Shown here in pieces: positions 26,061 through 36,303 of a DNA stretch of 64,000 nt; the stretch's first letter is position 1; each line of letters starts with the position of its first letter. Position numbers and translations under genes: made by a program. Where the stretch lies: contig CAVXNR010000030.1 in assembly GCA_963763095.1 (NCBI GenBank), forward strand, positions 186,001 to 250,000, in the 5' to 3' direction. This DNA comes from CAVUCH01 sp963763095. Its GTDB lineage: Bacteria; Acidobacteriota; Vicinamibacteria; Vicinamibacterales; JAENWD01. The notes under the pieces were generated by a model. That model saw only the letters and a list, made by a program, of their open reading frames with translations. It had not been told where the DNA came from and ran no database searches.

Positions 26061-27293
26061 GTGAGAGCGAACACGAGGAACTGGTGGCGTTCCGCGCCGG
26101 CATCCGCGCGGAGAGCGCTGGTGGCGGCCTCGCTCGGGTGGATGCTCGACGCGATGGACGTCCTGCTGTACTCGTTCGTGCTGGACGACATCCGCCGCGA
26201 GTTCGCGCTGAGCGATCGCACCAGCGGCCTGCTCATCGCGTTGCCGCTGGCTTCGTCGGCCGTCGGCGGTGCGCTGTTCGGGTGGCTGGCCGACCGCATC
26301 GGCCGCACGCGCGCGCTGACCGGGTCCATCGCGGTGTACTCGCTCGCAACGGCTGCCTGCGGTCTTGCGCAGTCGATCGAACAGCTCGCGCTCTTCCGTA
26401 TCATTCTCGGGCTCGGCATGGGCGGCGAGTGGGCGACGGGTGCCGCGCTGGTCGCCGAGACCTGGCCAGCGGAGCACCGCGGCAAGGCGCTTGGGGTCAT
26501 GCAGAGCGCGTGGGCGGTCGGCTATGCGGCCGCGGCTGCGGTCAACGCGCTGGTGCTGCCGGTCTGGGGCTGGCGCGGTGTGTTTCTGGCCGGCGTCGCG
26601 CCGGCCCTGCTCACCCTGTGGATCCGACGATCGGTCGACGAATCACAAGTGTGGCTGGACGGCCGTGCGCGACGGGCCGAAGCTCGCAGTGACCGGCGCC
26701 CGGTCGACGGCCGGCTGATGCGCCTGGCGCTAATCGTCGCCGCGATGAATGCCGCGACTATGTTCGCGTGGTGGGGGCTTTTCACGTGGATCCCCGCGTA
26801 CCTGGCGCGGCCCGTCGCGCAGGGCGGCCGGGGGTTGTCGGTGCTGCGCTCGTCTACCTGGATCATCCTCATGCAGGCGGGCATGTGGCTCGGGTACGTG
26901 AGCTTCGGGTTTCTCTCGGATCGGTTCGGCCGCCGCCGCGCCTATGTTACATACCTGCTGGTCGCCGCGGTGCTCGTCCCGCTGTATGGCGCCACGCGGG
27001 ATCCGATCTCCCTGCTGCTGCTGGGGCCGTTGGTGGCGTTTTTCGGCACCGGGTACTTCAGCGGCTTCGGCGCGGTGACGTCCGAGATCTTCCCGACCGA
27101 GGTTCGCGCCACCGCGCAGGGCGTGACCTACAACGTCGGCCGCGGACTGTCGGCGCTTGCGCCGTTCACCGTTGGAGCCCTCGCCGTGCACTACGGGCTG
27201 GGTGCGGCGTTCTCGATCACGAGCGGCGCGTTCCTGCTCGCGGCGCTGCTATGGATCTGGATCCCGGAGACGAGAGGACGGAGTCTCCGATAG
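26061..27293 (+). CDS. MFS transporter
   Basis: Inner-membrane secondary carrier of 410 residues with twelve hydrophobic helices. The signature loop between helices 2 and 3 is GWLADRIGRTRAL, repeated in the second half as GFLSDRFGRRRAY. The LDAMDVLLYS motif in helix 1 and the GGEWATGA segment in helix 4 resemble the aromatic acid/sialic acid-type H+ symporters. The start is GTG 26061, directly after the inverted repeat; no ribosome site is evident. Substrate not determined. Confidence 0.88.
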   Translation: MRANTRNWWRSAPASARRALVAASLGWMLDAMDVLLYSFVLDDIRREFALSDRTSGLLIALPLASSAVGGALFGWLADRIGRTRALTGSIAVYSLATAACGLAQSIEQLALFRIILGLGMGGEWATGAALVAETWPAEHRGKALGVMQSAWAVGYAAAAAVNALVLPVWGWRGVFLAGVAPALLTLWIRRSVDESQVWLDGRARRAEARSDRRPVDGRLMRLALIVAAMNAATMFAWWGLFTWIPAYLARPVAQGGRGLSVLRSSTWIILMQAGMWLGYVSFGFLSDRFGRRRAYVTYLLVAAVLVPLYGATRDPISLLLLGPLVAFFGTGYFSGFGAVTSEIFPTEVRATAQGVTYNVGRGLSALAPFTVGALAVHYGLGAAFSITSGAFLLAALLWIWIPETRGRSLR

Positions 27294-27385
27294 GGTGTCG
27301 CGGCGTCGGCGTTCCTGTTGTGCTGTGTAACCCGCCCACCGCCCACCGCCTACCGCCCTGCCAGTCGAAGGCGAGCGCGCCGTCC

Positions 27386-29648
27386 TCACTTCCGTCTGCG
27401 CTGATACAGGAACGAGACGAGCAGCAGGATGCTGCCGACCATCAGCAGACCGAGCACGCGATAGATGCCCTCGAGACCGGAGAGATCCGAGACGAAGACC
27501 TTCACGACGGTGAGCCCGAAGAGCACGATGGCCGCGTACCGAATGGGGCGGTAGCCGCGACGGATGCCGACGATGATGAGCACTGCGGCGTAGGCGGCCC
27601 ACGTCAGCGAGAGCACCAGCTGTCCGGCGAACGTCGCGTCCGCGTTCAAGGCTCCTTGGATCTCCCAGTACGCATGATTCTGGGCGGTCAGCAGGATGAC
27701 CGTGGCCACGCTCGCGCTCACCAGGAGGCCTGCGATTGTGCGGGCGTACGAATGTTCCGGCGAAGGCCGGGCGCGGTGCAGCCAGGCGAGTGCGTAGCAC
27801 AGGCCGACGAGCAGCACGCCGAGCGCAGTGGGCTCATTGAGAAACAGCCGGAAATTGGCGGGGACGGGCTGCAGGATCGAGAGCACCAGCCACCTGCCGG
27901 CGGCGACGGCCAGCAGCACCGCACCGGCCCCGCGGAACCAGCCGCGACTCACCCGGAGCCCGATCCACATCACCGCTGCCCCTTCCGCCGCCCACGCCGC
28001 CGTCAGCCAGCCGCCGTCGAACTTCACGCCCACCGTCGCGGCGAGCAGCGCGAACGCGACCGCGAGGGCATGCAGGGCGGCGTGGGCGTGGCGCGGGCGC
28101 AGCCACCACGCGAGCCCCCCATGCACCGCGACGAGCCCGACGCCGATGAGCGGCACCCAGGCGACGGCCTGCCGATCGAGCAGCTCGTACACGCCAAGGA
28201 AGAGGCCGAGGCCGTTCAGGTGCAGCAGCACCAGGTCGCTGTGACCGAGCTCGCGCTCCGTTCGGGCGAGGCGGTCCATCTGGGCGAGCAGGTGCAACGC
28301 GAACACGGCGCCGAGCGTCACGAGCGTCGGCGCGATCCACTGGCGTGACTGGTGGACGTCGATCCACCCGAGCAGCGGCAGTGTCACCGCCGCCCAGAGC
28401 AGCACCCGCACCTCGGGCGCCGCGCGTGGCGTGGCCCAGCCGACCGTGGCCACCGTGAACGCGATGAGATAGATCAGAAACGCGACCCCGTGCGGCGCGA
28501 GGATGCCGACAGACACGGCGTGGTAAAGGATGGGCGCGCTCGCGAGCACGAGTGCGGCGACCCGCGCACCGGCGGTGCCGAGCCGACGCGCGTGCACGAG
28601 AGCAAGCAGGAACAGGGCGCAGAAGATCGTGAGGAAGAGCTCGGTGCGCAAGTACTTCGAGCGGGCGTAGTACGCGTCGGCCCATGCCGCCACCGTCACG
28701 ATGGTGAGCGCGTAGCTGAAGACGTTCAGCCATGGCCACGCGCGGCGTCGTGCCAGGTACAGCGTGCCGAGCACGAGCAGGATGACGTACCGAGAACAGC
28801 GTGACCTGTGCGTCGGTCGTCCCGCCCACCAGGAATGGCGTGAGGAAGCCGCCGCCGATGGCCATCACGGCCATCGGTTGCGAGTCTTGTCGAGCGGCGA
28901 GCAGGGCCGCGCCCGCAGTGACTATCGTGAGCAGGGCAAAGGCCACGCCTGATCCGATGAGCCCGTAGAACCCGAATGCGGCGTAAATCGCGAGGTACAA
29001 AACGGCGAGACCACCGCCCGTCAGCACCTGGCCATAGGCGTCGTAACCGGCGCGCCCCAGCCGCAGGCCCCCGACGACCAGAGCCAATCCAACCAGGCCG
29101 CCAAGGACCACCCGCATCGACTCAGTGATCCACTCGCGATCGAACGCATACTTCAGGAAGAAGGCGGCGCCGAGCACCAGCACGATCGTGCCGACGTACA
29201 GCAATAACCGGCCGCCGATTGCCTCCTCGAGTCCCCTCGCCTCGCCTTCCGTGCGCGTGTCCTCGGTGACAGGAGATTCAATGACGTGCGCAGCTGCGCG
29301 ATCGCCACCCGCAGCCGGATCCACCGCCGCGGCGGGGGCGGCGCCCGGTGCCGGCGCCCTATCGAGCTCCGGAGCAGCGTCGACGGGGAGCGGTGTCAGC
29401 ACATCCGGCCCCGGCGCAGCGTCCGAGGCTCCCGACGAGTCGACCGCCACATCGATCGGCGGGGTTGCAGCCGGCCTGGCATGCGCGGCCGCCAGATCGC
29501 GGAGGTGGGCTTCGAGGGCGGCGACCCGGGCCCGCAGCGTCGCCGCGTCAGACGCCGCCCGCGACGCGCGCAGGAACGCGACCACGGGCAGCACGAACGT
29601 GACGAGCAGCCACACGACGACCGCCAGGAGGCCGAAGAAAATTGCCAT
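27386..29648 (-). CDS. DUF2339 polytopic membrane protein, frame break near 28790
   Basis: Very hydrophobic protein of about 750 residues when its two frames are joined. It starts at ATG 29648 with one anchor helix (FFGLLAVVVWLLVTFVLPVV), a coiled-coil (RARVAALEAHLRDLAAAH) and a Pro/Ala-rich linker. The DUF2339 core then starts at LEEAIGGRLLLYVGTIVLVL, with 20 or more helices. The first frame ends its homology at VTLFS near 28790 and the other frame continues YVILLVLGTLYLARRR. Function of DUF2339 is unknown. A 7-base repeat (CCGCCCA type) lies just past its 3' end at about 27331-27360. Confidence 0.85.
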
Positions 29649-29677
29649 ATCGGACGTCAATTCACAGCAGCGGCGAA

Positions 29678-31368
29678 TCAGGCGGGCGGCTCCGGCGCCG
29701 TCAACATGCGCCTGAGCACCTTGCCGACCATCGATTTCGGCAGTTCGTTCCGGAACTCGACGGTTGCAGGCACCTTGTACGGCGCAAGCCGGGTCTTGCA
29801 CCACGCTCGCAGGTCATCGGCGGTGGACCGCGTGCCGGGTCTCAGCACGACCCAGGCTTTCACCACTTCGCCCTTCGCGGGATCGGGCACGCCGGCGACA
29901 CCCACTTCGAGCACGTCAGCGTGCGCCGCGAGCGCCTCTTCGACCTCACGCGGCCACACCTGGTAACCGCTCGTCTTGATCAGGTCTTTCTTCCGGTCCA
30001 CCAGGAACACATACCCATCCGGGTCCAGGTAGCCAAGATCCCCGGTGTGCAGCCAGGTCCCGCCCTCGGGACGCGGTCTCAGCGTGTTGGCTGTCTCTCC
30101 CGGGTTGTTCCAGTACCCGTCCATCAGCTGCGGCGCGCGGATGAGGAGCTCGCCGACGGCACCGGTCTCGAGCACGCGTGCAGGATCGTCCGCGTCGACA
30201 ATCAACACATCGACGTCGGGGAGCGGCATGCCCACCGATCCGGTCTTCACGGTCCCCCGCACCGGGTTGACCATGCAGGCCATCATGCCCTCGGTCAGTG
30301 AGTAGCCCTCGATGATGCGGCCGCCGGTCAGCTCCTCGAACCGCCGGCGCGTTTCCGCCATCAGCGCCGACGCGCCCGAGAAGCAGACCCGGATGGAGCT
30401 GAAGTCCGCACGGCCCTCCCGCACGTCGGGATGGTTGAGCAGAGCGGTGAAGAGGGTCGGGACACCGGTAAAGAATGCCGGCCGCTCCTTCCGAATCGTC
30501 GCAAGCACATCGTCGATGTCGCGCGGGTTCGGCACGAGTGCGAGCGGGTTGTGGCCCATCAGCGCCATGCCCTGCACGCCGACGTTGGCGTACACGTGGA
30601 AGAGAGGCAGCGGCAACATGATGCGGTCGACCCACGGTGCGCAGAGGGCCTCGATCCACCGGCGCAGCTGCAGTCCGGCCTGCACATAGGCGCGGTGCGC
30701 GCCGACAACGCCCTTCGGCGTTCCGGTCGTGCCACCGCTCGCGAGGATGACGGCAGGGTCGTCCGCCGACACGGTGACGTCCGGAGCGGGCTTTCCCGCT
30801 CCCGCCGCGAGCTGGCGCCTGAACCACGCGTCTCCAGGGGCGAGGGTGATCCGGTGGCCCTCCCTTTTCTCGCGCAACAGGGTGAACAGCAGGGCGACAA
30901 TCGGCGGAAGGTACTCCTTGATGTTCGTCGCGATGATCCGGCGCACACTGGTGCGCGGCTGGACGGCCTTCGCCCGCGAGTACAGCCGCGTCAGGGCAAC
31001 CAGTACTTCGGCCCCCGTCTCTCTCAAGGGCCGCTCGAGCTCGGGCTCGGTGTAGATCGGATTCAGCGCCACCACGACCCCGCCCGCTTTCCAGATCCCG
31101 AATTGCGCGATCAGGAATTGCGGGCAGTTCGGCAGCAGGAGAGCGACACGATCGCCCTTCCGCACGCCCTCGGCGGCGAGGGTTGCGGCGAACGCGGTGC
31201 TGAGCCGATCGAGATTGCCGTACGAGAGGGTCGTGCCTTTGAAGAGGACCGCCGGGTGTGCCGGACGCTGAGCCGCCGTGGCTCGAAGCACGTCCACGAG
31301 TGTGCCAGGAGGGTATCGAGCGAAGGGGGCACACCTTCGTCGTACTGTTCGAGCCAGGGTCGCTTCAT
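29678..31368 (-). CDS. fadD: Long-chain fatty acid-CoA ligase, frame break near 31313
   Basis: ANL-superfamily adenylating enzyme that activates fatty acids as acyl-AMP and then acyl-CoA. The N-terminus MKRPWLEQYDEGVPPSLDT (ATG 31368) lies in one frame. A one-base loss near 31313 shifts to the main frame that begins VDVLRATAAQRPAHPA. Main motifs: ASGGTTGTPKG (P-loop), YSLTEG, LHTGDLGYLDPDGY, DRKKDLIKTSGYQV and PKSMVGKVLRR with the catalytic Lys. The N-terminal sequence is typical of FadD. About 560 residues in all. It is 29 bases upstream of the DUF2339 gene, probably the same transcript. Confidence 0.9.
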
Positions 31369-31456
31369 GACGTCAGCCACGCCGGCGTCAACTTTACCAG
31401 CGCGCGGTGAAAGTCTGCCTGCATTCGGCCGGTGCTGCATGCCGGCTGGCGGCGTG

Positions 31457-32458
31457 TCAGGCGTGCGACGGTGCCAGCAGCGTCAGCAGCAGGGCCTTCT
31501 GGGCGTGGAGGCGGTTCTCTGCCTGCTCGAAGACCAGCGAGGCCGGTGATTCGAAGACGTCCTCAGCAACCTCCTCGCCGCGATGCGCTGGCAGGCAGTG
31601 CATGAACGAGGCCCCGGGCGATGCCAGCTGCATCAGCGAGGGCGTCACCTGGTAGGGCGCGAACGTGCGCCGGCGCTCGGCGACCTCGTCCTCCTGGCCC
31701 ATGGACGTCCACACGTCCGTATAAATGGCCGTCGCGCCGTGTACCGCCTCGCGCGGGTCCTCGACCTGCACGACGTGTGCGCCGTGTTGCGCGACCGCAG
31801 CGCATTGCTCGATGACGCGGGCCGGCAGCTCGTAGCCGCGCGGCGATGCCACGCGCACGGTGACGCCGAGCATCACGCCCGCGTGCGCGAGGGACGCCGC
31901 CACATTGTTTCCGTCACCCACGAACGCGACGCTGCGGCCCGCCAGCGCACCGACCTGCTCCTGCAGCGTGAGGAAATCCGCCAGCGCCTGGCAGGGATGC
32001 TCTTCGTCGGTGAGCGCGTTCACCACGGCGAGCCGTGGCGCGGCCGCCGCGAAGTCCTTCACGGTCCGCTGGGCAAAGGTGCGGATGACGACCGCGTGCA
32101 CCCACCGCTCCAGATTGCGGGCGACGTCGGCCACCGGCTCGCGCCCGCCGAGCGCGACCTCCGGTGGGAGCGTCAGCACATCGCCGCCCAGCTCGCGCAC
32201 GGCGACCTCGAAGGTCACGCGGGTCCGCAGGGACGGTTTGTCGAACAGCAGCGCCACGTGTCGCCCCGTCAGCGCCCTCGCAGTGGGCGCGCACGAGCCC
32301 AGCGCGCGTTCCCGTTTCACCCGCGCGGCAAGCGCGAGCGCAGCCTGCAGTTCCGCCGCGGTGAAGTCGAGCACCGACAGGAAGCTTCGGGCGCAACTCC
32401 GCTGGTGCGGGCTGGGCGACGGGACCGCGCGCAGCGCGGCCGGGGCTGAAGGGCTCAT
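31457..32458 (-). CDS. argF: Ornithine carbamoyltransferase
   Basis: Joins carbamoyl phosphate and ornithine to give citrulline. 333 residues from ATG 32458, which overlaps the argJ stop as ATGA. Motifs: KPSLRTRVTFE (carbamoyl phosphate loop, with SLRTR in place of STRTR), HPCQALADF and MHCLPAHRGEEV for ornithine binding. It is the last gene of the minus-strand arg operon. An open frame of 1106 codons in this phase is a composite that also covers part of the upstream acetyltransferase and is not one protein. Confidence 0.95.
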   Translation of the reverse strand: MSPSAPAALRAVPSPSPHQRSCARSFLSVLDFTAAELQAALALAARVKRERALGSCAPTARALTGRHVALLFDKPSLRTRVTFEVAVRELGGDVLTLPPEVALGGREPVADVARNLERWVHAVVIRTFAQRTVKDFAAAAPRLAVVNALTDEEHPCQALADFLTLQEQVGALAGRSVAFVGDGNNVAASLAHAGVMLGVTVRVASPRGYELPARVIEQCAAVAQHGAHVVQVEDPREAVHGATAIYTDVWTSMGQEDEVAERRRTFAPYQVTPSLMQLASPGASFMHCLPAHRGEEVAEDVFESPASLVFEQAENRLHAQKALLLTLLAPSHA

Positions 32459-33663
32459 GTGCGGTACTCCCCGTTGATGCGCACGTACTCGGCGCTGAGG
32501 TCGCAGGTCCACACCGTCGCCTCGTGGGCGCCGCCGGTGCCAAGGTCGATGTCGATGTCGATCTCCGTTCCCCGAAGGTATTCGGCCGCGCGCGGCGCCT
32601 CCCCGTCGAACGGCTGCCCGTCGCGGAACAGCACGGCCGGCCCGATGCGCACGCGAGCGTGCGCAAGGTCGAACGGCACGCCGGATCGCCCGGTCGCCGC
32701 CACCAGACGCCCCCAGTTCGGGTCGCCTCCGTGCACTGCCGTCTTCACGAGCGGCGAGTTGGCAACGGTCCGCGCCGCCTGCTTGGCGGCCGCTGCGCTC
32801 GCGGCGCCGGTCACGCGCACGGCGACCAGCTTCGTCGCTCCTTCGCCGCCGCGCACGATCATCAGCGCCAGTTCGCGGCAAACCGCCTCGAGTCCGGCGA
32901 CGAGCGCATCTTCGCCCTCGCCGTTTCCGATGGTGACGCCGCTCGCGCCGCTCGCCAGGGCGAGGACCGTGTCGTTGGTCGAGCACTCGCCGTCGACCGT
33001 GATCGCGTTGAACGTGCGATCCACCACCGACGCCAGCACCCGATGGAGCAACGCCGGCGTGATGTCCGCATCGGTCGTGACGAACCCGAGCATCGTCGCC
33101 ATCAGTGGCTCGATCATGCCGGCGCCCTTCGCGATGCCGCCGACATGGAAGGCGCCGCGTGGCGTCTCCACGCGCACCGCATACTCCTTCGGGCTGACGT
33201 CGGTTGTCATGATCGCCAGCGCCGCTGGATGCCCGTCTCCGGAGAGGGCTGCGAGCGCCTGCGAAATCCCGGTACGAACCTGGTCGAGGCTCAGGGCGAC
33301 GCCGATCACGCCAGTGGAGGCAACGAGTACCTCGCGTGCTGGACACCCCAGGCGTGCGGCGAGCGTCTCGGCTGATTCGCGCGCGACCAGTAGACCGTCG
33401 CGTCCAGTACAGGCGTTGGCACAACCGCTGTTGACGAGCACCGCCGACACGTGTCCGCCCGACGCGGTCAGGTGCTCGCGCGAGACGGTTACCGGCGCGG
33501 CCTGCACCTGGTTCGTCGTGAACAGCGCCGCCGCCGCCGCAGGCACGTCCGGCACAATCAGGGCGAGGTCGAGCGCCCCGGACGCCTTGATCCCGGCGCT
33601 CACGCCGGCGGCCCGGAAGCCCCGTGCAGCCGTGATGCCGCCTGGGATCGGCTGCACCGTCAC
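32455..33663 (-). CDS. argJ: Bifunctional glutamate N-acetyltransferase/ornithine acetyltransferase
   Basis: ArgJ moves the acetyl group from N-acetylornithine to glutamate, recycling it. 402 residues from GTG 33663, which overlaps the preceding gene's TGA as GTGA. The autocleavage site is visible as MATMLGFVTTD (Thr nucleophile), and STGVIGVAL and HGGDPNWGR are diagnostic. The N-terminus VQPIPGGITAARGF is typical. Having both ArgJ and an N-acetylglutamate synthase fits a cyclic pathway where the synthase primes the cycle. Confidence 0.95.
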   Translation of the reverse strand: MTVQPIPGGITAARGFRAAGVSAGIKASGALDLALIVPDVPAAAAALFTTNQVQAAPVTVSREHLTASGGHVSAVLVNSGCANACTGRDGLLVARESAETLAARLGCPAREVLVASTGVIGVALSLDQVRTGISQALAALSGDGHPAALAIMTTDVSPKEYAVRVETPRGAFHVGGIAKGAGMIEPLMATMLGFVTTDADITPALLHRVLASVVDRTFNAITVDGECSTNDTVLALASGASGVTIGNGEGEDALVAGLEAVCRELALMIVRGGEGATKLVAVRVTGAASAAAAKQAARTVANSPLVKTAVHGGDPNWGRLVAATGRSGVPFDLAHARVRIGPAVLFRDGQPFDGEAPRAAEYLRGTEIDIDIDLGTGGAHEATVWTCDLSAEYVRINGEYRT

Positions 33664-34252
33664 GCCACCCGCTCCCCGATCCCGTTCGCCAGTCGCATGG
33701 AGGTCTGCCGCATCTGCCGCTCGTCGAGCGCGAGGACGACCGCGTGCTGTCCGCACGTCCGGAACAACGGGCAGCCGACGCAATCCGAAAACACCTTCTC
33801 GCGGACCCAGAGGTGCGGGACGATCGAGAATCCGAGCCGGATGAAATACGCCGGGACCGTGCGTGAACGCGCACAGCCGCTGGTGTCCATTCGTGACCGC
33901 GTGCCGCACGAGCGCGTCGAGGATCAGACGCCCCACACCCATGCCACGGACGTGCTCGGCGACCACGAGGGAACGAACCTCCGCTACCGCTGCGCTCAGC
34001 GGCGCCAGCTCGGCGCACGCGACCACTACGCCGTCGGCGTCGCCAACAACGAACCTGCGCGATGCGGCTTTCGATCTCCTCGCGCGTGCGCGGCAGCAAG
34101 TGGTCGGAGGCGACGTGATTGGCAATCAGCTGGTAAATCTGCTCCACGTCGCGGGCTTCGGCCCCGCGCAACTCGACCGCGTACGGACCGCCACCACGAT
34201 GCAGGGCGGCGTGGGACGCTGACGGCGTGAGCGGGACGGTGGCGAACGTCAT
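33660..34252 (-). CDS. N-acetylglutamate synthase-like GNAT, two frame breaks
   Basis: A short acetyltransferase of about 195 residues spread over three frames. Segment 1 from ATG 34252 contains VELRGAEARDVEQIYQLIAN. Segment 2 after a break near 34058 has RFVVGDADGVVVACAEL and the acetyl-CoA loop VRGMGVGRLILDAL. Segment 3 after a break near 33862 has VPAYFIRLGFSIVPHLWVRE and ends with FSDCVGCPLFRTCGQHAV. These fit the ArgA-type GNATs found in arg operons; the Cys-rich C-terminus is typical of that group. ATG overlaps the argD TGA, and its own TGA overlaps the argJ GTG, so it belongs to the operon. The breaks are probably sequence errors. Confidence 0.82.
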
Positions 34253-35481
34253 CGTGGCGCTCCGGCGACCTCGGCCAGCGCGGCATCGAGCCGGTCGATG
34301 GCCTGATCGATTTCCTGTTCGGAGATCGTCAGCGGCGGCAGCATGCGCACGACGGTTCGCGCGGTGCCGTTGACGAGGAGCCCGCGCGCACGCGCCGCGT
34401 CCACGACCGGTGTGGCAGGCCCATCGAGATCGATGCCGCGCATCAGGCCGCGGCCGCGGACCTCGCGCACCATGGCGTGCGTGCGCGAGAGGTCGAGGAG
34501 GCGTGCTTCGAGGTGCGCACCGACCCGCGCGACGTGGGCCAGCAGCCCGCCATCGAGCAGTTGCTCGACGAAGTAGAGGCCGGCACGGCAGGCCAGCAGG
34601 TTGCCGCCGTAGGTGCTTCCGTGATCGCCGAAATCGATTCGGCGCGCGACGTCTTCCGCGACGAGCGCCGCGCCGATGGGAATGCCGGCGCCAAGCGCCT
34701 TCCCGATCGCCACGAGCTGAGGACGGAGGCCGAGCACCGGGAAGAAGAAGGGATGACCTGTGCGTCCGAGGCCGCACTGCACCTCGTCGCAGATGAGCAG
34801 CGCGCCCGTGCGATCGCAGGCGGCTTGCACGGCGGCAGCGAACGCAGGCGTCAACGGACGCACGCCGCCCTCTCCCTGGATGCCCTCGAGCACGATCGCG
34901 GCCGTGTCGGCGGTGATGGCGGCATCGATAGCCGCCACATCGTTCGCCGGCACGAACGTGACGTCGGCCAGCAGCGGCGCGAACGGATCCCGGTAGTGCG
35001 GGTCTGCGGTGACCGACAGCGACCCCATCGTGCGGCCGTGGAACGCGCCCTCGAGCGCCACGATCCGGGTACGGCCTTTCTCACCGGCCGTGTACCAGTA
35101 GCGGCGCGCGAACTTCAGGCACGCCTCCATGCCCTCGGTGCCGCTGTTGCAGAAGAACGTCCGGTCGAGCCCCGACATGGTGGCGAGCCGGTCGGCGAGC
35201 TGCCCCTGGTAGGGATGGAAGAACAGGTTGGACGAGTGCAGCAGTATCCCTGCCTGTTCCGCAACGATTCGCGCCAGCTCCGGGTTCGCGTGCCCGAGCG
35301 AGGCTACGCCGACTCCAGAGATGAGATCGACGTACTCGCGGCCCTCGCTGTCGTACAGGTACGCGCCCCGCCCGTGCGTCACGACGATGGGTGCGCGGCG
35401 ATAGACCTGGACGACGCGCCTGGCCTCGAGGGCTGGCACGGCTGTCGTCAGGCTCTCTACGTGTGTGGAACTCATGATCAC
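34249..35481 (-). CDS. argD: Acetylornithine aminotransferase
   Basis: PLP-dependent class III aminotransferase, 410 residues, converting N-acetylglutamate semialdehyde to N-acetylornithine. The PLP lysine is in AIGKALGAGIPIGA, with CDEVQCGLGRTG upstream and FFCNSGTEGMEACLK for cofactor binding. GTG 35481 overlaps the argB stop as GTGA; an in-frame ATG at 35475 is an alternative. Stop codon overlaps the next ATG. Confidence 0.95.
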   Translation of the reverse strand: MIMSSTHVESLTTAVPALEARRVVQVYRRAPIVVTHGRGAYLYDSEGREYVDLISGVGVASLGHANPELARIVAEQAGILLHSSNLFFHPYQGQLADRLATMSGLDRTFFCNSGTEGMEACLKFARRYWYTAGEKGRTRIVALEGAFHGRTMGSLSVTADPHYRDPFAPLLADVTFVPANDVAAIDAAITADTAAIVLEGIQGEGGVRPLTPAFAAAVQAACDRTGALLICDEVQCGLGRTGHPFFFPVLGLRPQLVAIGKALGAGIPIGAALVAEDVARRIDFGDHGSTYGGNLLACRAGLYFVEQLLDGGLLAHVARVGAHLEARLLDLSRTHAMVREVRGRGLMRGIDLDGPATPVVDAARARGLLVNGTARTVVRMLPPLTISEQEIDQAIDRLDAALAEVAGAPR

Positions 35482-36303
35482 GCCACCATCCGTGTGAGGG
35501 AATCTCCGGCTCGCCGGCTGTCGGCGTCCGTGAGCACCGCTTCAATCGCCTGCGCGCGGCGGCCGTCCATCAGCAGCACTTCCGCGGCGCCGTTCCCGAT
35601 GGCATCCTGGCAGGCCCGCAACTTGGCGACCATGCCAGCACTCGCCGTGCCGCTCGCAATCAGTGCGGCGGCCGCCGCGCAATCCAGCTGCGCGATCGTG
35701 CGCCCGTGCTCGTCGAGCACGCCCGGCGTTGCACCCGCAATCACCAGCCGTGCGGCACCGAGCCGTCCGGCTACGTGCGCGGCCATGGTGTCGGCGTTCA
35801 CGTTGTAGAGCGCCCCATCGGCGTTCATCCCGATGCTCGCCACGACCGGGAGGTACCCGTCCGACCCGAGATGGGTGAGCAGCCGCGGAGGACTGCTCGC
35901 GATCGGCCTGCCGACATACCCGAGGTCGGTCACCGTGCCGTCGACGGCTCGTGTGCGGCGGCGCGGGGTTCACGGTCGCGACGCCAGCGTCTGCGCCCGT
36001 CAGGCCAACGGCCTGCCCGCCCGCGGCATTGATGGCCGCGACAAAGCGCGTGTTAATCGTGCCGGCAAGCACTTCGACGACGACGCCGAGCGTGGCCGCG
36101 TCGGTCACCCGCACGCCGTCGACCTGCCGCTTCACGATGCCGGCGCGCTTGAGCGCCGCGTCGATCTCGCGCCCGCCGCCGTGCACGACCACGAGCGGAA
36201 CGGCTGCTGCCGCGCGGGCGATCGCCGCCGCCAGCTCGCGCATGCGGCCCGGCTCTTCCAGCAACTCGCCTCCGAGCTTCAGCACCGTCCACCGGCAGCT
36301 CAC
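35478..36303 (-). CDS. argB: Acetylglutamate kinase, frame break near 35950
   Basis: Phosphorylates N-acetylglutamate, usually the arginine-regulated step. GTG 36303 overlaps the argC stop as GTGA. The first part reads VLKLGGELLEEPG, VVVHGGGREID and VDGVRVTDAATL. After a frame break near 35950 the second part reads TDLGYVGRPIAS, LPVVASIGMNADGALYNVNA and GMVAKLRACQDAI. Together they give about 275 residues, normal for ArgB. Both halves match the amino acid kinase fold without a gap, so the break is most likely a one-base error. Confidence 0.9.

Noticed and set aside
29286..29966. Plus-strand frame across the DUF2339/FadD junction
   Set aside because: It is antisense to two confident minus-strand genes and has no recognisable domain.
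31457..34777. An open frame of 1106 codons on the minus strand
   Set aside because: It is a chance fusion of argF, antisense or off-frame argJ and argD sequence and one segment of the acetyltransferase. Domain boundaries and ATGA overlaps show separate genes.
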